A stretch of 44,066 nucleotides of DNA from Methylobacterium segetis. Lineage in GTDB: Bacteria; Pseudomonadota; Alphaproteobacteria; Rhizobiales; Beijerinckiaceae. This document shows positions 15,171-22,660 of the stretch, one piece after another. The DNA lies in contig NZ_SMNT01000041.1 in the NCBI RefSeq assembly GCF_004348265.1, positions 1-44,066 of the forward strand, read 5' to 3'. The notes beneath the pieces were generated by a model. It worked only from the letters and a program-made list of their open reading frames with translations, searched no databases and had not been told where the DNA came from. Numbering within the stretch: position 1 is the first letter of the stretch; each line of letters starts with the position of its first letter. Made by a program: the position numbers and the translations under genes.

Positions 15171-17054
15171 ATGGTCCATACCGGCTACAACCCGGCGCTC
15201 GTCGCCCTGTCGATCGCGATCGCGGTGTTCGCCTCCTACACCGCCCTCGATCTCGGTGCGCGGCTGCGCGACGGCGCGGCGGGGCCGCGCTGGGCCTGGG
15301 TCGCGGGGGCGGCGGTGGCGATGGGCGGCGGCATCTGGTCGATGCACTTCGTCGGCATGCTCGCCTTCGAGATGGGCCTGCCCGCCGCCTACGACCTCGG
15401 CCTGACGGTCCTGTCCCTGCTCATCGCCGTCGGCGTGACGGGAGCGGCCTTCACCGTCGTCAGCCGCCCGGCGGCCGGAATCCGGGCGGTGCTCGTCAGC
15501 GGGCCGCTGATGGGCCTCGGCGTGGCGGCGATGCACTATACCGGCATGGCGGCGATGCGCATGCCCGGCAGCCTCGCCTACAGCCCGCCCGTCGTCGCCG
15601 TGTCGGTCGCCATCGCGGTGACCGCGGCCACCGCCGCGCTCTGGCTGACCTTCCGCCACAACAGCGTCTGGCAGAAGCTCGCCGCCGCCTGCGTGATGGG
15701 CGTGGCGGTGGCGGGCATGCACTATACCGGCATGGCCGCCGCCACGATCACCGCGCAAGGATCGGGCGCCCACGCCGCCCACGCCGCGAGCCTCGGGGCG
15801 GACCAGCAGAACCTCGCCCTCGCCGTGGCGGGCGCCACCTTCCTGATCCTGTTCCTGGCCATGCTCGCCTCCTCGCTCGACCAGCAGCGCGTCCAGGCCG
15901 AATTGCGCATGAGCGAGGAGCGCTTCCGCGCCGCGGTGCAGGCGGTGCGCGGCGTGCTCTGGACGAACGACGCCGAGGGGCGGATGGTCGGCGAGCAGCC
16001 GGGCTGGGCGGCGATCACGGGGCAGAGCCGGGCCGAGTACCAGGGCTACGGCTGGGCGGATGCCGTGCATCCGGACGACGCCCAGCCCAGCATCGACGCC
16101 TGGAACGAGACGGTCGCCAAGCGCCGCACCTTCGTCTTCGAGCACCGCCTCCGCTCGGTCGACGGCAGCTGGCGCCATTTCGCGATCCGGGGCGTGCCGG
16201 TCTTCGACGGGACGGGCTCGATCCGCGAATGGGTCGGCGTGCACACCGACATCACGGAGCAGCGGGAGGCGGAAGCGGAGCTGCGCGAGTCGAACGAGGA
16301 GATCCAGCGCTACGCCTACATCGTCAGCCACGACCTCCGGGCGCCGCTCGTCAACGTGATGGGCTTCACGAGCGAGATCGCGGCCACGCGCGGCGAGGTG
16401 CGCGCCGCGCTCGCCGGCCACCCGGAGGCGGAGCGGATCGACGCCGATCTCGGTGAGGCGCTCGGCTTCATCCAGGCGGCCGTCACGCGGATGGAGAGCC
16501 TGATCGCGGCGATCCTCAAGCTGTCGCGGGAGGGGCGCCGCACCTTCGTGCCCGAGCCCCTCGACATGGCGGCCCTGGTGCGGGGCCTGCGCGATGCCCA
16601 GCGCCATCAGGCCGAGACCCGGGGAGCGAGCGTCACGGTGGCGCCGGACCTGCCCGGCATCACGGCCGACCGGCTCGCGGTCGAGCAGATCTTCGGCAAC
16701 CTCATCGACAACGCCGTGAAGTATCTCGACCCCGCCCGGCCCGGCCGCATCGCGGTGACCGGCCGGGTCGTCGCGAGCGGCTATGCCCGGTTCGACGTGG
16801 CGGATAACGGGCGGGGCATCGCGGAGCAGGACCATGCCCGCGTCTTCGAGCTGTTCCGCCGCGCCGGCCCCCAGGACCAGCCGGGCGAGGGCATCGGGCT
16901 CGCCCACGTGAAGGCGCTCGTGCGCGCCCTCGGAGGGCGCATCGACCTGACCTCGCGGCCGGGCTCGGGCACGACCTTCAGCGTGTTCCTGCCCGGCCAG
17001 GCCTCCCGCGGCCAGCGGACGGCGGTCGAGGCGCTGCGGCTTGCCGCCGAGTGA
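15171..17054 (+). CDS. MHYT-PAS sensor histidine kinase
   Basis: A 627-residue membrane sensor kinase. The N-terminal MHYT module has about seven helices (1-240) and three repeat motifs: M58-H (SMHFVGM), M121-HYTGM and M183-HYTGM. The family is proposed to bind copper and sense oxygen, CO or NO. A PAS domain follows (about 250-360, ending WVGVHTDITEQ). The HisKA phosphoacceptor is H387 (VSHDLRAPL). The HATPase domain has the N box from 505 (EQIFGNLIDNAVKYL), VADNGRGIAEQD and GEGIGLAHVKALV. No response regulator or receiver domain is adjacent, so it is an orphan kinase here. The ATG at 15171 begins right at the first membrane helix; upstream in-frame sequence is low-complexity and not membrane-like. 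Confidence 0.88.
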   Translation: MVHTGYNPALVALSIAIAVFASYTALDLGARLRDGAAGPRWAWVAGAAVAMGGGIWSMHFVGMLAFEMGLPAAYDLGLTVLSLLIAVGVTGAAFTVVSRPAAGIRAVLVSGPLMGLGVAAMHYTGMAAMRMPGSLAYSPPVVAVSVAIAVTAATAALWLTFRHNSVWQKLAAACVMGVAVAGMHYTGMAAATITAQGSGAHAAHAASLGADQQNLALAVAGATFLILFLAMLASSLDQQRVQAELRMSEERFRAAVQAVRGVLWTNDAEGRMVGEQPGWAAITGQSRAEYQGYGWADAVHPDDAQPSIDAWNETVAKRRTFVFEHRLRSVDGSWRHFAIRGVPVFDGTGSIREWVGVHTDITEQREAEAELRESNEEIQRYAYIVSHDLRAPLVNVMGFTSEIAATRGEVRAALAGHPEAERIDADLGEALGFIQAAVTRMESLIAAILKLSREGRRTFVPEPLDMAALVRGLRDAQRHQAETRGASVTVAPDLPGITADRLAVEQIFGNLIDNAVKYLDPARPGRIAVTGRVVASGYARFDVADNGRGIAEQDHARVFELFRRAGPQDQPGEGIGLAHVKALVRALGGRIDLTSRPGSGTTFSVFLPGQASRGQRTAVEALRLAAE

Positions 17055-17079
17055 GGCCGGCGCCCCGGAAGGGGAGGAT

Positions 17080-17454
17080 CTAGCGGGTCGGGGCCGCGAG
17101 CCAGGACGAGACCGGATCGATGACGTAGGCGGCGATCGAGGCGGCCCATGCCCGCGCCCGGGAGACCAGGGTCCGGCCCTCGCGCCGGGCCGCCTCCTCC
17201 TCGGCCGCGCGGGCGGCGAGGAGCGCGGCGACGTAGCGGTCCTCGCCGGCCTTGCAGGCCGCGAGCGCCTCCCTCTCCGCGGCGAGCTTGCCGAGGCTCT
17301 CGGGCTGACCGGAGAAGGCGTTGCGCACGCATCGGTGCCATGCGTGCCTGAGGCTGTCGAGGTCCTGGGCGTGCCCGGCCGTCGTCTCGTCGGCCCGCGT
17401 CGCGGGCACCGGGAGGGATAGGACGACGAGGATGCCGAGAACTGCCTTTCGCAT
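17080..17454 (-). CDS. Hypothetical exported protein, 124 residues
   Basis: A clear signal peptide (MRKAVLGILVVLSLPVPATRA, cleavage near residue 21) is followed by a helical, Ala/Glu/Arg-rich mature part with two cysteines (HRCVRNAF and ALAACKAG), which could form a disulfide in the periplasm. The final third is less charged and contains tryptophans. No family is recognised. It converges on the kinase gene with a gap of about 25 bases. Confidence 0.6.
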   Translation of the reverse strand: MRKAVLGILVVLSLPVPATRADETTAGHAQDLDSLRHAWHRCVRNAFSGQPESLGKLAAEREALAACKAGEDRYVAALLAARAAEEEAARREGRTLVSRARAWAASIAAYVIDPVSSWLAAPTR

Positions 17455-17520
17455 GCGGGGGCTATCGCCGATTCGGCCCGGCCGCGGAAGTCGCGGGTCT
17501 CCCTTCGCGCCCGAAACACC

Positions 17521-17814
17521 TCAGGCCGGTCGAAGTCCGACCCCTCCCCCGATCGGGTCGACGCTGTTCACGCGCGGGCCGCGGATCCGCGGATCCTGCC
17601 GCTCCCAGGCATCGAGCACGCCGTTGGCCGCCGCGACGATCTCGCCGGGTGCGGCGGCGTCCACCCGCGGGCGGATCGCCTCCACGAGGCGCGCCAGGAT
17701 CGTCTGCTCGGTCTGCGGGTGGGTCGCGCCCGAAATCTGCCGGGTGTAGGCCGCGTAGACGTTCTCGGCGATCGTCCGGGCGACGCGATCGGCGGCCGGG
17801 GTATCCTGCTCCAT
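17521..17814 (-). CDS. Hypothetical protein, 97 residues
   Basis: A soluble protein starting MEQDTPAADRVARTIAENVY. It is mostly helical (TEQTILARLVEAIRPRVDAA and GEIVAAANGVLDAWERQDPR) with a glycine-rich tail. No recognised domain, no cysteines and no membrane segment. It lies 66 bases upstream of the exported 124-residue protein on the same strand, so they may share a transcript. The ribosome-binding site is moderate (GGGAGAG region before the ATG). Confidence 0.55.
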   Translation of the reverse strand: MEQDTPAADRVARTIAENVYAAYTRQISGATHPQTEQTILARLVEAIRPRVDAAAPGEIVAAANGVLDAWERQDPRIRGPRVNSVDPIGGGVGLRPA

Positions 17815-18129
17815 GCTCTCGCTCTCCCGTTCGCGTGAGGGCCCCGATCGGCCCGGGGCCGGCCGCGTCGCCGCACGCTCCTCCTCCGGGAAAGGCCCTG
17901 CCGCCCGGCCGGTTCCGATCGCCGCCCGGCCGGCTCTGCCGGAGGCGCTCGGCGCGAGGCGAGGTGTCCGGCCGGCGGGCAGGGCTGCGGATCTGTTCCG
18001 GAAGGTGATTTTTTATAGTATCAAATAATACTTATCGAATAGAGCCGGTACGATCAAGACATTCTCTTGTTCAGCTTAAATAATACTGGTCAAATACGCC
18101 AATTCGACAAGCACATGCCGGAGGGCGCC
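17815..18129. other. Intergenic region with an AT-rich island
   Basis: A gap of 315 bases between the divergent 97-residue gene and the AraC-type regulator. The left part (to about 18005) is ordinary GC-rich sequence with no gene. From about 18006 to 18112 base composition changes sharply to AT-rich, the lowest GC in the window. Repeated motifs there are listed as a separate regulatory feature. Confidence 0.7.
18006..18112 (+). promoter_or_regulatory. AT-rich control region of the AraC-type regulator
   Basis: The 10-base motif AAATAATACT occurs at 18023-18032 and 18078-18087, and TCAAATA at 18021-18027 and 18090-18096. The first copy is part of an inverted repeat, AGTAT-CAAATA-ATACT (18017-18032). 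Direct repeats about 55 bases apart upstream of an AraC-type gene are the usual arrangement for an autoregulator; TATAGT and similar hexamers could be -10 elements. Binding is inferred, not shown. Confidence 0.5.
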
Positions 18130-19248
18130 ATGACCTCTTCTGTCGGGCCGCGTACCGAAATGTGCCCCCTTCATCCCGGTTCATTCGAGGCTGCCGCCCG
18201 GGATGCTGCCTGTCCCTTCGGCTTCACGGATGTCAGGGTGGCGCAGGGCCTCCGCACGGTGCTGATCGAACGCGACGCGGATCCCGAGGGCCTCGTCCGC
18301 GCGGCGGAGCTCGATCCGCGGATCTTCGACGGCCGCAGCCTGAGCGTCCCCTTCGTCGCGCTCGGGCGCCTGTTCGCCCTGGCGGCCGAACGGACGCGCT
18401 GCCCCCATCTCGGCCTCCTCGTCGGGCAGCACGCCGACCTGGGGTCGCTCGGTCTGGTCGGGCTGCTGATGCGCCATTGCGCGACGGTCGGGGATGCCCT
18501 GCGGGCGCTCGAGGCACATATCGGCGTGCAGGACCGAGGCGCCGTGGTCGGGCTCGGCATCGAGGCGGAGCTGGCGGTCCTCAGCTACGCGCCGCACGAG
18601 CCGGTCTCCGAGGGCGCCGCCCTCCAATCGGAGCGGGCGCTGGCGGTGACGACCAATATCCTGCGCGCCCTGTGCGGATCCGACTGGGTCCCGCTGGAGG
18701 TGCTTCTGCCGCGCTCGGTCCCCCCCGACACGGGCCCGTACCAGGACTTCTTCTGCGCGCCGGTCCGGTTCGACCAGGAAATGGCCGCCCTGGTCTTTCC
18801 CGCCCCCGTCCTGGCGCTGCCCATCGCAGGGGCGGACCCTGCCATCCGCCGGCGGGTGGAGGATCAGGTCCGGTGCCTCGAGGCGGCCCAGCCCCACACC
18901 CTGGCGGACGACCTGCGCCAGTATCTCCGGACGGCGGTGACCCGCCGGCGCTGCCGCGCGGAGCGGGTGGCGCGCCTGAAGTTCCTGCACCGGCGCACCC
19001 TGAGCCGGCGGCTGCGCGCCGAGGGCACGAGCTTCCGGCGGCTCGCCAACGAGGTGCAGTTCCAGGTGGCCAAGCAACTCCTCACCGACACGACGATGGG
19101 CTTGGCGCAGATCTCGGCGGTCCTGGATTTCTCCGAGCCCGCGGCCTTCACCCACGCCTTCCGGCGGTGGTCCGGCACGACGCCGAGCGCTTGGCGCAAG
19201 GCCAACCGTCCCGCGGACCTGTCCCGGCGACCGGAGGGCGGTGCGTGA
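18130..19248 (+). CDS. AraC-family transcriptional regulator
   Basis: A 372-residue regulator of the type with an N-terminal arabinose-binding-like domain (about 25-215: GLRTVLIERDADPEGL, VGLLMRHCATVGDALRALE) and a C-terminal double helix-turn-helix (about 265-360: LKFLHRRTLSRRLRAEGTSFR, VAKQLLTDTTMGLAQISAVL, FSEPAAFTHAFRRWSGTTPS). The DNA-binding end is complete. ATG 18130 is chosen because GGAGGG precedes it by about six bases; ATG 18115 and TTG 18067 are in frame but would translate through the AT-rich control region. The effector is unknown; relatives include OruR/ArgR-like regulators. It could control itself or the metallopeptidase gene 65 bases downstream. Confidence 0.85.
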   Translation: MTSSVGPRTEMCPLHPGSFEAAARDAACPFGFTDVRVAQGLRTVLIERDADPEGLVRAAELDPRIFDGRSLSVPFVALGRLFALAAERTRCPHLGLLVGQHADLGSLGLVGLLMRHCATVGDALRALEAHIGVQDRGAVVGLGIEAELAVLSYAPHEPVSEGAALQSERALAVTTNILRALCGSDWVPLEVLLPRSVPPDTGPYQDFFCAPVRFDQEMAALVFPAPVLALPIAGADPAIRRRVEDQVRCLEAAQPHTLADDLRQYLRTAVTRRRCRAERVARLKFLHRRTLSRRLRAEGTSFRRLANEVQFQVAKQLLTDTTMGLAQISAVLDFSEPAAFTHAFRRWSGTTPSAWRKANRPADLSRRPEGGA

Positions 19249-19268
19249 GAGTGACGAACTCCGCCGCT

Positions 19269-19290
19269 CCGAGGGATCCGCCGGATCTCG
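19269..19290 (+). promoter_or_regulatory. Imperfect stem-loop between AraC and DUF4344 genes
   Basis: CCGAGGGATCC and GGATCTCGG form an inverted repeat around a GCC loop, with a small bulge. It lies 20 bases after the AraC-type stop and ends about 23 bases before the next start. It could be a weak terminator, an operator or an mRNA hairpin; no T-run follows. Confidence 0.3.
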
Positions 19291-19313
19291 GATGAGGCAC
19301 CGGAGGCCCGACC

Positions 19314-20135
19314 ATGATCCGGGCGCTTCTGATCGGGCTCGCCCTGGCCCTCCCCGCGGGGGCGGCCCCGTCGACCGCCGCCGCCAGCCGCGTCCGCATC
19401 GACTATGTCGTTCCGCGGGCTGCGGCGATGCAGGAGATCTACCGCGACATGAAGGGGCGGCGGGTCCTGGAGGGCCTGCGCGACATCCTCAGCGTCGTTC
19501 GCCTGCCGCGGCCTCTCACCCTTCGCCTGTCCGAATGCGGGAGCGAGGCCAATGCGTGGTACGCGCCCGAGACCCGCTCCGTGACGGTCTGCTACGAGTA
19601 CATCCAGGACATGCACGCCCGGGCGCCGCAGGAGACGTCGCCGACGGGCGTGACCCGCCACGAGGCCATCGTCGGCCCGATCGCGCAGGTCTTCCTGCAC
19701 GAGACCGGGCACGCCCTCTTCCACCTGCTCGACGTGCCCGTCCTCGGACGGGAGGAGGACGCGGCCGACCAGTTCGCCGCGCTGGTGCTGCTGCGCCTGA
19801 GGGCTTCCCAGGCCCGGCCGATCATCGACGGCAGCGCCTTCCTGATGGGAAGCTACGCCCGGGAGGAGACGGCCGACAGGGAGGCGCTCGCCGACGACCA
19901 CGGCCTCGTCCAGCAGCGCCTCTACAATCTCCTGTGCCTCGCCTACGGCTCGGACCGGCGCGCCTTCCGCTATCTCGTGGAGCGCGGCGACCTGCCGGAG
20001 GAGCGGGCGCGGGGCTGCGCGGCCGAGCACGACCAGGCGGCCTTCGCCCTGGACCGGCTGTTCCGGCGCCACCTGCAGGGGGGGCGCATCGCACGGGATC
20101 GGGTGCGCCGGGGCTTCCGCTGGGCGTATCGATGA
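19314..20135 (+). CDS. DUF4344 putative zinc metallopeptidase, exported
   Basis: A 273-residue protein with a signal peptide (about 1-24, ending GAAPSTAAA) and the DUF4344 layout. LSECGSEANAWYAPETRSV leads into YEYIQDM, then the zincin motif H129-E-T-G-H133, followed after about 15 residues by REEDAADQFAA, whose acidic residues could supply the third zinc ligand. The C-terminal third carries GLVQQRLYNLLCLAYG and RGCAAEHDQA. This family has gluzincin-like motifs but its substrates are unknown, so peptidase activity is inferred. Likely periplasmic. It is 65 bases downstream of the AraC-type gene on the same strand, making it a candidate target or operon partner. Confidence 0.82.
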   Translation: MIRALLIGLALALPAGAAPSTAAASRVRIDYVVPRAAAMQEIYRDMKGRRVLEGLRDILSVVRLPRPLTLRLSECGSEANAWYAPETRSVTVCYEYIQDMHARAPQETSPTGVTRHEAIVGPIAQVFLHETGHALFHLLDVPVLGREEDAADQFAALVLLRLRASQARPIIDGSAFLMGSYAREETADREALADDHGLVQQRLYNLLCLAYGSDRRAFRYLVERGDLPEERARGCAAEHDQAAFALDRLFRRHLQGGRIARDRVRRGFRWAYR

Positions 20136-20262
20136 GGGGACCCCGCGGCCTCGCCGCGCTTGTCCCGAAGGATCAAGCAGCCGGATCGCACGGGCGTCAC
20201 TCTGCGTCGCCCGCCTTCCGTTCGGGAACGGGAGGCGCGCGGGCAGAGTGGGAGTGCAGGAG

Positions 20263-20643
20263 ATGACGCCACGCAGATCAGCCGCAGCGACCATCCTGGC
20301 GTTCGGCCTCGCGCTCGCCGGCCTCCTGGCGCCCGGCCCGGTCGGCCTGCGATCCGCCGAAGCGGCTCAGGGCTGCGGTCCCGGATTCCATCGCGGGCCC
20401 TACGGATCCTGCCGGCCCAATGCCTACGGCGCCTATTACGGTCCGCGCGGGGCCTACGGTTACCGCGGGGGCGCGGTGTATCGCGGCGGCGCGGTGTATC
20501 GCGGGGGCGCCGTGTACGGACGCCGGGCCTATGGCGGCCGCGTCTACCGCGGCGGCGGTGGCTATGCCCGGCGGGGCGTCTATGGCGGCCGCGGTGCCGT
20601 CGCGGGCAGGGGCTTCCACGGCGGGGGCCGCTTCCGGCGCTGA
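20263..20643 (+). CDS. Small secreted GCG/CRPN-motif glycine-rich protein
   Basis: A 126-residue exported protein. A signal peptide (about 1-35) is followed by the short motif GCGPGFHRGPYGSCRPN, with two cysteines, and then low-complexity repeats. YRGGAV occurs three times in tandem (20461-20520) and further G/R/Y-rich repeats run to the end. This prefix-to-repeat plan is typical of small secreted proteins abundant in Methylobacterium and relatives; no function is known. ATG 20263 is preferred, with GGGAG eight bases upstream; GTG 20248 in the same frame is possible. The repeat tract is tandem at DNA level and may vary in copy number. Confidence 0.75.
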   Translation: MTPRRSAAATILAFGLALAGLLAPGPVGLRSAEAAQGCGPGFHRGPYGSCRPNAYGAYYGPRGAYGYRGGAVYRGGAVYRGGAVYGRRAYGGRVYRGGGGYARRGVYGGRGAVAGRGFHGGGRFRR

Positions 20644-20738
20644 GCCCGGGTCCCCTCCCCTACGGTCTGCCGCCACGAACCGGGCGATGTCCGGTCCGAT
20701 CAAGGGCCGGGGCGCCGCGGCGATGGGAGCGGCCGCGG

Positions 20739-21029
20739 TCAGCTGAGACGGCTCCACCAGAGCCGCCACCAGAACGTGATCCAGTTGCCCGTGCGCAACT
20801 CGTCGTCCAGGCGCGACACGATCAGCCGGACGATGCTCTGCAACGCCGCGCAGAGGGCCAGGAACAGGGCGGGCAAGGTGGCGTAGTCGATCGCGAGGGT
20901 CCGGGGCATCCAGCCGAGATAGCCGGCCAGGAGCAGGACGGGACTGGCGAGCAGCAGCCAGGCCAGGCAGGCCGCGGCGCAGATCGCCACCGGGACGGTC
21001 AGGATGAGGATGAGCGCCCGCCAGATCAT
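20739..21029 (-). CDS. Small membrane protein, 96 residues
   Basis: Two long hydrophobic segments from ATG 21029 (about 3-22 ILILTVPVAICAAACLAW, continuing through LLLASPVLLLAGYLGW, and about 50-70) are followed by RLDDELRTGNWITFWWRLWW, an amphipathic, tryptophan-rich tail. No family is recognised. Longer in-frame starts upstream add a hydrophilic stretch without support. It converges on the GCG/CRPN gene. Confidence 0.5.
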   Translation of the reverse strand: MIWRALILILTVPVAICAAACLAWLLLASPVLLLAGYLGWMPRTLAIDYATLPALFLALCAALQSIVRLIVSRLDDELRTGNWITFWWRLWWSRLS

Positions 21030-21255
21030 GCGGAAGCCCGCCTGCGCGGGGGGACGCGTCGCCCTATCGTCATCGCCGGCTCCCGATCGACCGGATTGCT
21101 CGAACGCGGGGTGCCACCCTGCTCCGGCGCAGTTTCCGGTCCGCCACGGACCGCCCATCCTAGCCCGTTCCGGCGCAGCCTCGTCTGCGCGCGCCGCATG
21201 CCAAGGGAGGATGCCCTGCGGCGAGGCCCGGGCTGGCCCACCGACCGAGGCGCCC

Positions 21256-22500
21256 TCACCGCATGGCCTCGATCGTCCGCACGGCCTCCGGAGTGAGGAG
21301 ATGGCGGCTCCAGCCCCCGCGGGTCCAGGCGGCGGCCCGGCTCGGACGCGCGAGCAGGGATAGGGCCGCCACGACGACGGGTATCGCGCTCGGCGGATCG
21401 AGGCCGGCCGGGCTCAGCTCCTCCTCGGCCCGCGCGAAGGCGCCCCGCCGGGCGAGGAGGTCGCGGCCGGTGCGCAGCAGGGCGGCTCGCGATCCGCTGC
21501 GCAGAGCTTCGCCGATCAGGGCCTGGAGGGCGAGGCGGGTGCGGATCCCGGGCCGGCTCGTGGCGACGCCCGCGGGCGCCTCGCCGAGCGAGACGCCGAT
21601 CAGCAGGTCGGTCAGGCAGAGGCCCGACAGGGCCGCTCCCATCGGCTCGACGAGCCGCGGGTTGCCGTCGATGTAGAGAGGGCGCTGGCCCGCATCGAGG
21701 AAGTACTCGAGCGAGAGGGCCCCGTGCCACGCCAGGGCCTCTCCGATCCGGGCCATGTCGGCGAGTACCTGAGGGCGGGCGACGCTCTCCTTGAGGGCCG
21801 CCCCCCCGCCGCCACCCTCGATGAGGCGGCGCGCGGCGTGGAAGCCGACGAGGCGCCCCCCCTGGAACACCGCCTGCGCCTGTTCGAGCGGCGCATCGAT
21901 CCAGGCCTGGACGAGCACGGGCAGGCCGGTGCCGGCGGCGGAGAGCTCGGCGGCGGCCCGGTCCCGCTCCGGCGCGTCGCGGACGATCCAGGTGCCGCGG
22001 CTCGCGGTGCCCAGCGCGGCCTTCAGCACGAAGGGGTAATCCTCCAGCCGGCGGACCTCCCGCCCGTCCTCCAGGATCGTCGTGCGCGGCTGCGAGAGGC
22101 CGAGCGCATCGAGCAACCGGCTGAATCCGAGCTTCGAGTGGAGGCGCGCGTAGCTCTCGAAGGGCGGCACCGCCAGGGCCGCGTGCGGCCTGACCTCGTC
22201 GGCGATCCGGGCGAAGAGGTAGCCCTGCTCGTGGATCGGCAGGAGGACGTCGAAGCGGCCGGTCGCGAGGAGGTCGCGCACGAAGACGCGGTAGCTCTCC
22301 GGCTCGGACCCGAGGGGAGGACAGCGGTAGCGGCGGGCGACGAGCCGCGAGAACCGCCCGAGGCAGACCCGCTCGGGATCGCAATAGGACACCTCGTGGC
22401 CCGCGAGCGCCAGGGCCGTGATGGCTTCCCGGGCGGACGTGCTGCCGCCTTCCGACAGGAGGATGCGCAGCCGGCGCCGAGAGACAGTCCCGTCGACCAT
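21256..22500 (-). CDS. ATP-grasp domain enzyme
   Basis: A 414-residue soluble protein. The N-terminal Rossmann-like preATP-grasp part (1-100: RILLSEGGSTSAREAITALALAG, DVLLPIHEQGYLFARIADE) is followed by an ATP-grasp fold (about 110-300). The latter shows FVLKAALGTASRGTWIV in the nucleotide-binding beta sheet, PVLVQAWIDAP, and LSLEYFLDAGQRPLYIDGNPRLVEP, whose acidic and Asn residues are the usual Mg-ATP ligands. It is CarB/PurK-like and likely a carboxylate-amine or carboxylate-thiol ligase; the substrate is unknown. The last about 100 residues are helical and not part of the fold. It is divergent from the epimerase gene, with a dyad between them. Confidence 0.75.
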   Translation of the reverse strand: MVDGTVSRRRLRILLSEGGSTSAREAITALALAGHEVSYCDPERVCLGRFSRLVARRYRCPPLGSEPESYRVFVRDLLATGRFDVLLPIHEQGYLFARIADEVRPHAALAVPPFESYARLHSKLGFSRLLDALGLSQPRTTILEDGREVRRLEDYPFVLKAALGTASRGTWIVRDAPERDRAAAELSAAGTGLPVLVQAWIDAPLEQAQAVFQGGRLVGFHAARRLIEGGGGGAALKESVARPQVLADMARIGEALAWHGALSLEYFLDAGQRPLYIDGNPRLVEPMGAALSGLCLTDLLIGVSLGEAPAGVATSRPGIRTRLALQALIGEALRSGSRAALLRTGRDLLARRGAFARAEEELSPAGLDPPSAIPVVVAALSLLARPSRAAAWTRGGWSRHLLTPEAVRTIEAMR

Positions 22501-22527
22501 CCATGCCTCTACGCCGAAAGGAGTACG

Positions 22528-22558
22528 GGAAGTCTAGGCGCGTTTTGACAAGACTTCC
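22528..22558 (+). promoter_or_regulatory. 8-base inverted repeat around a TTGACA box in a divergent promoter region
   Basis: GGAAGTCT (22528-22535) and its exact complement AGACTTCC (22551-22558) flank a 15-base spacer that ends in TTGACA (22545-22550), a consensus -35 hexamer oriented towards the epimerase gene. A TACCGC 16 bases further on could be a weak -10. The position between the divergent ATP-grasp and epimerase genes suggests an operator controlling one or both. Confidence 0.45.
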
Positions 22559-22660
22559 ATGTCATGTACCGCACTGGCAGACCGGTCTTCGCAAATGCGG
22601 GTTCGCACGGCCGAGTATGGGTGAACAGATGAAGATGTGCGACATGCAAGGGGGTGTGCG

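Noticed and set aside
20461..20520. Tandem 18-base repeats as a possible CRISPR array
   Set aside because: The repeats abut without unique spacers and encode YRGGAV in frame; they are coding repeats.
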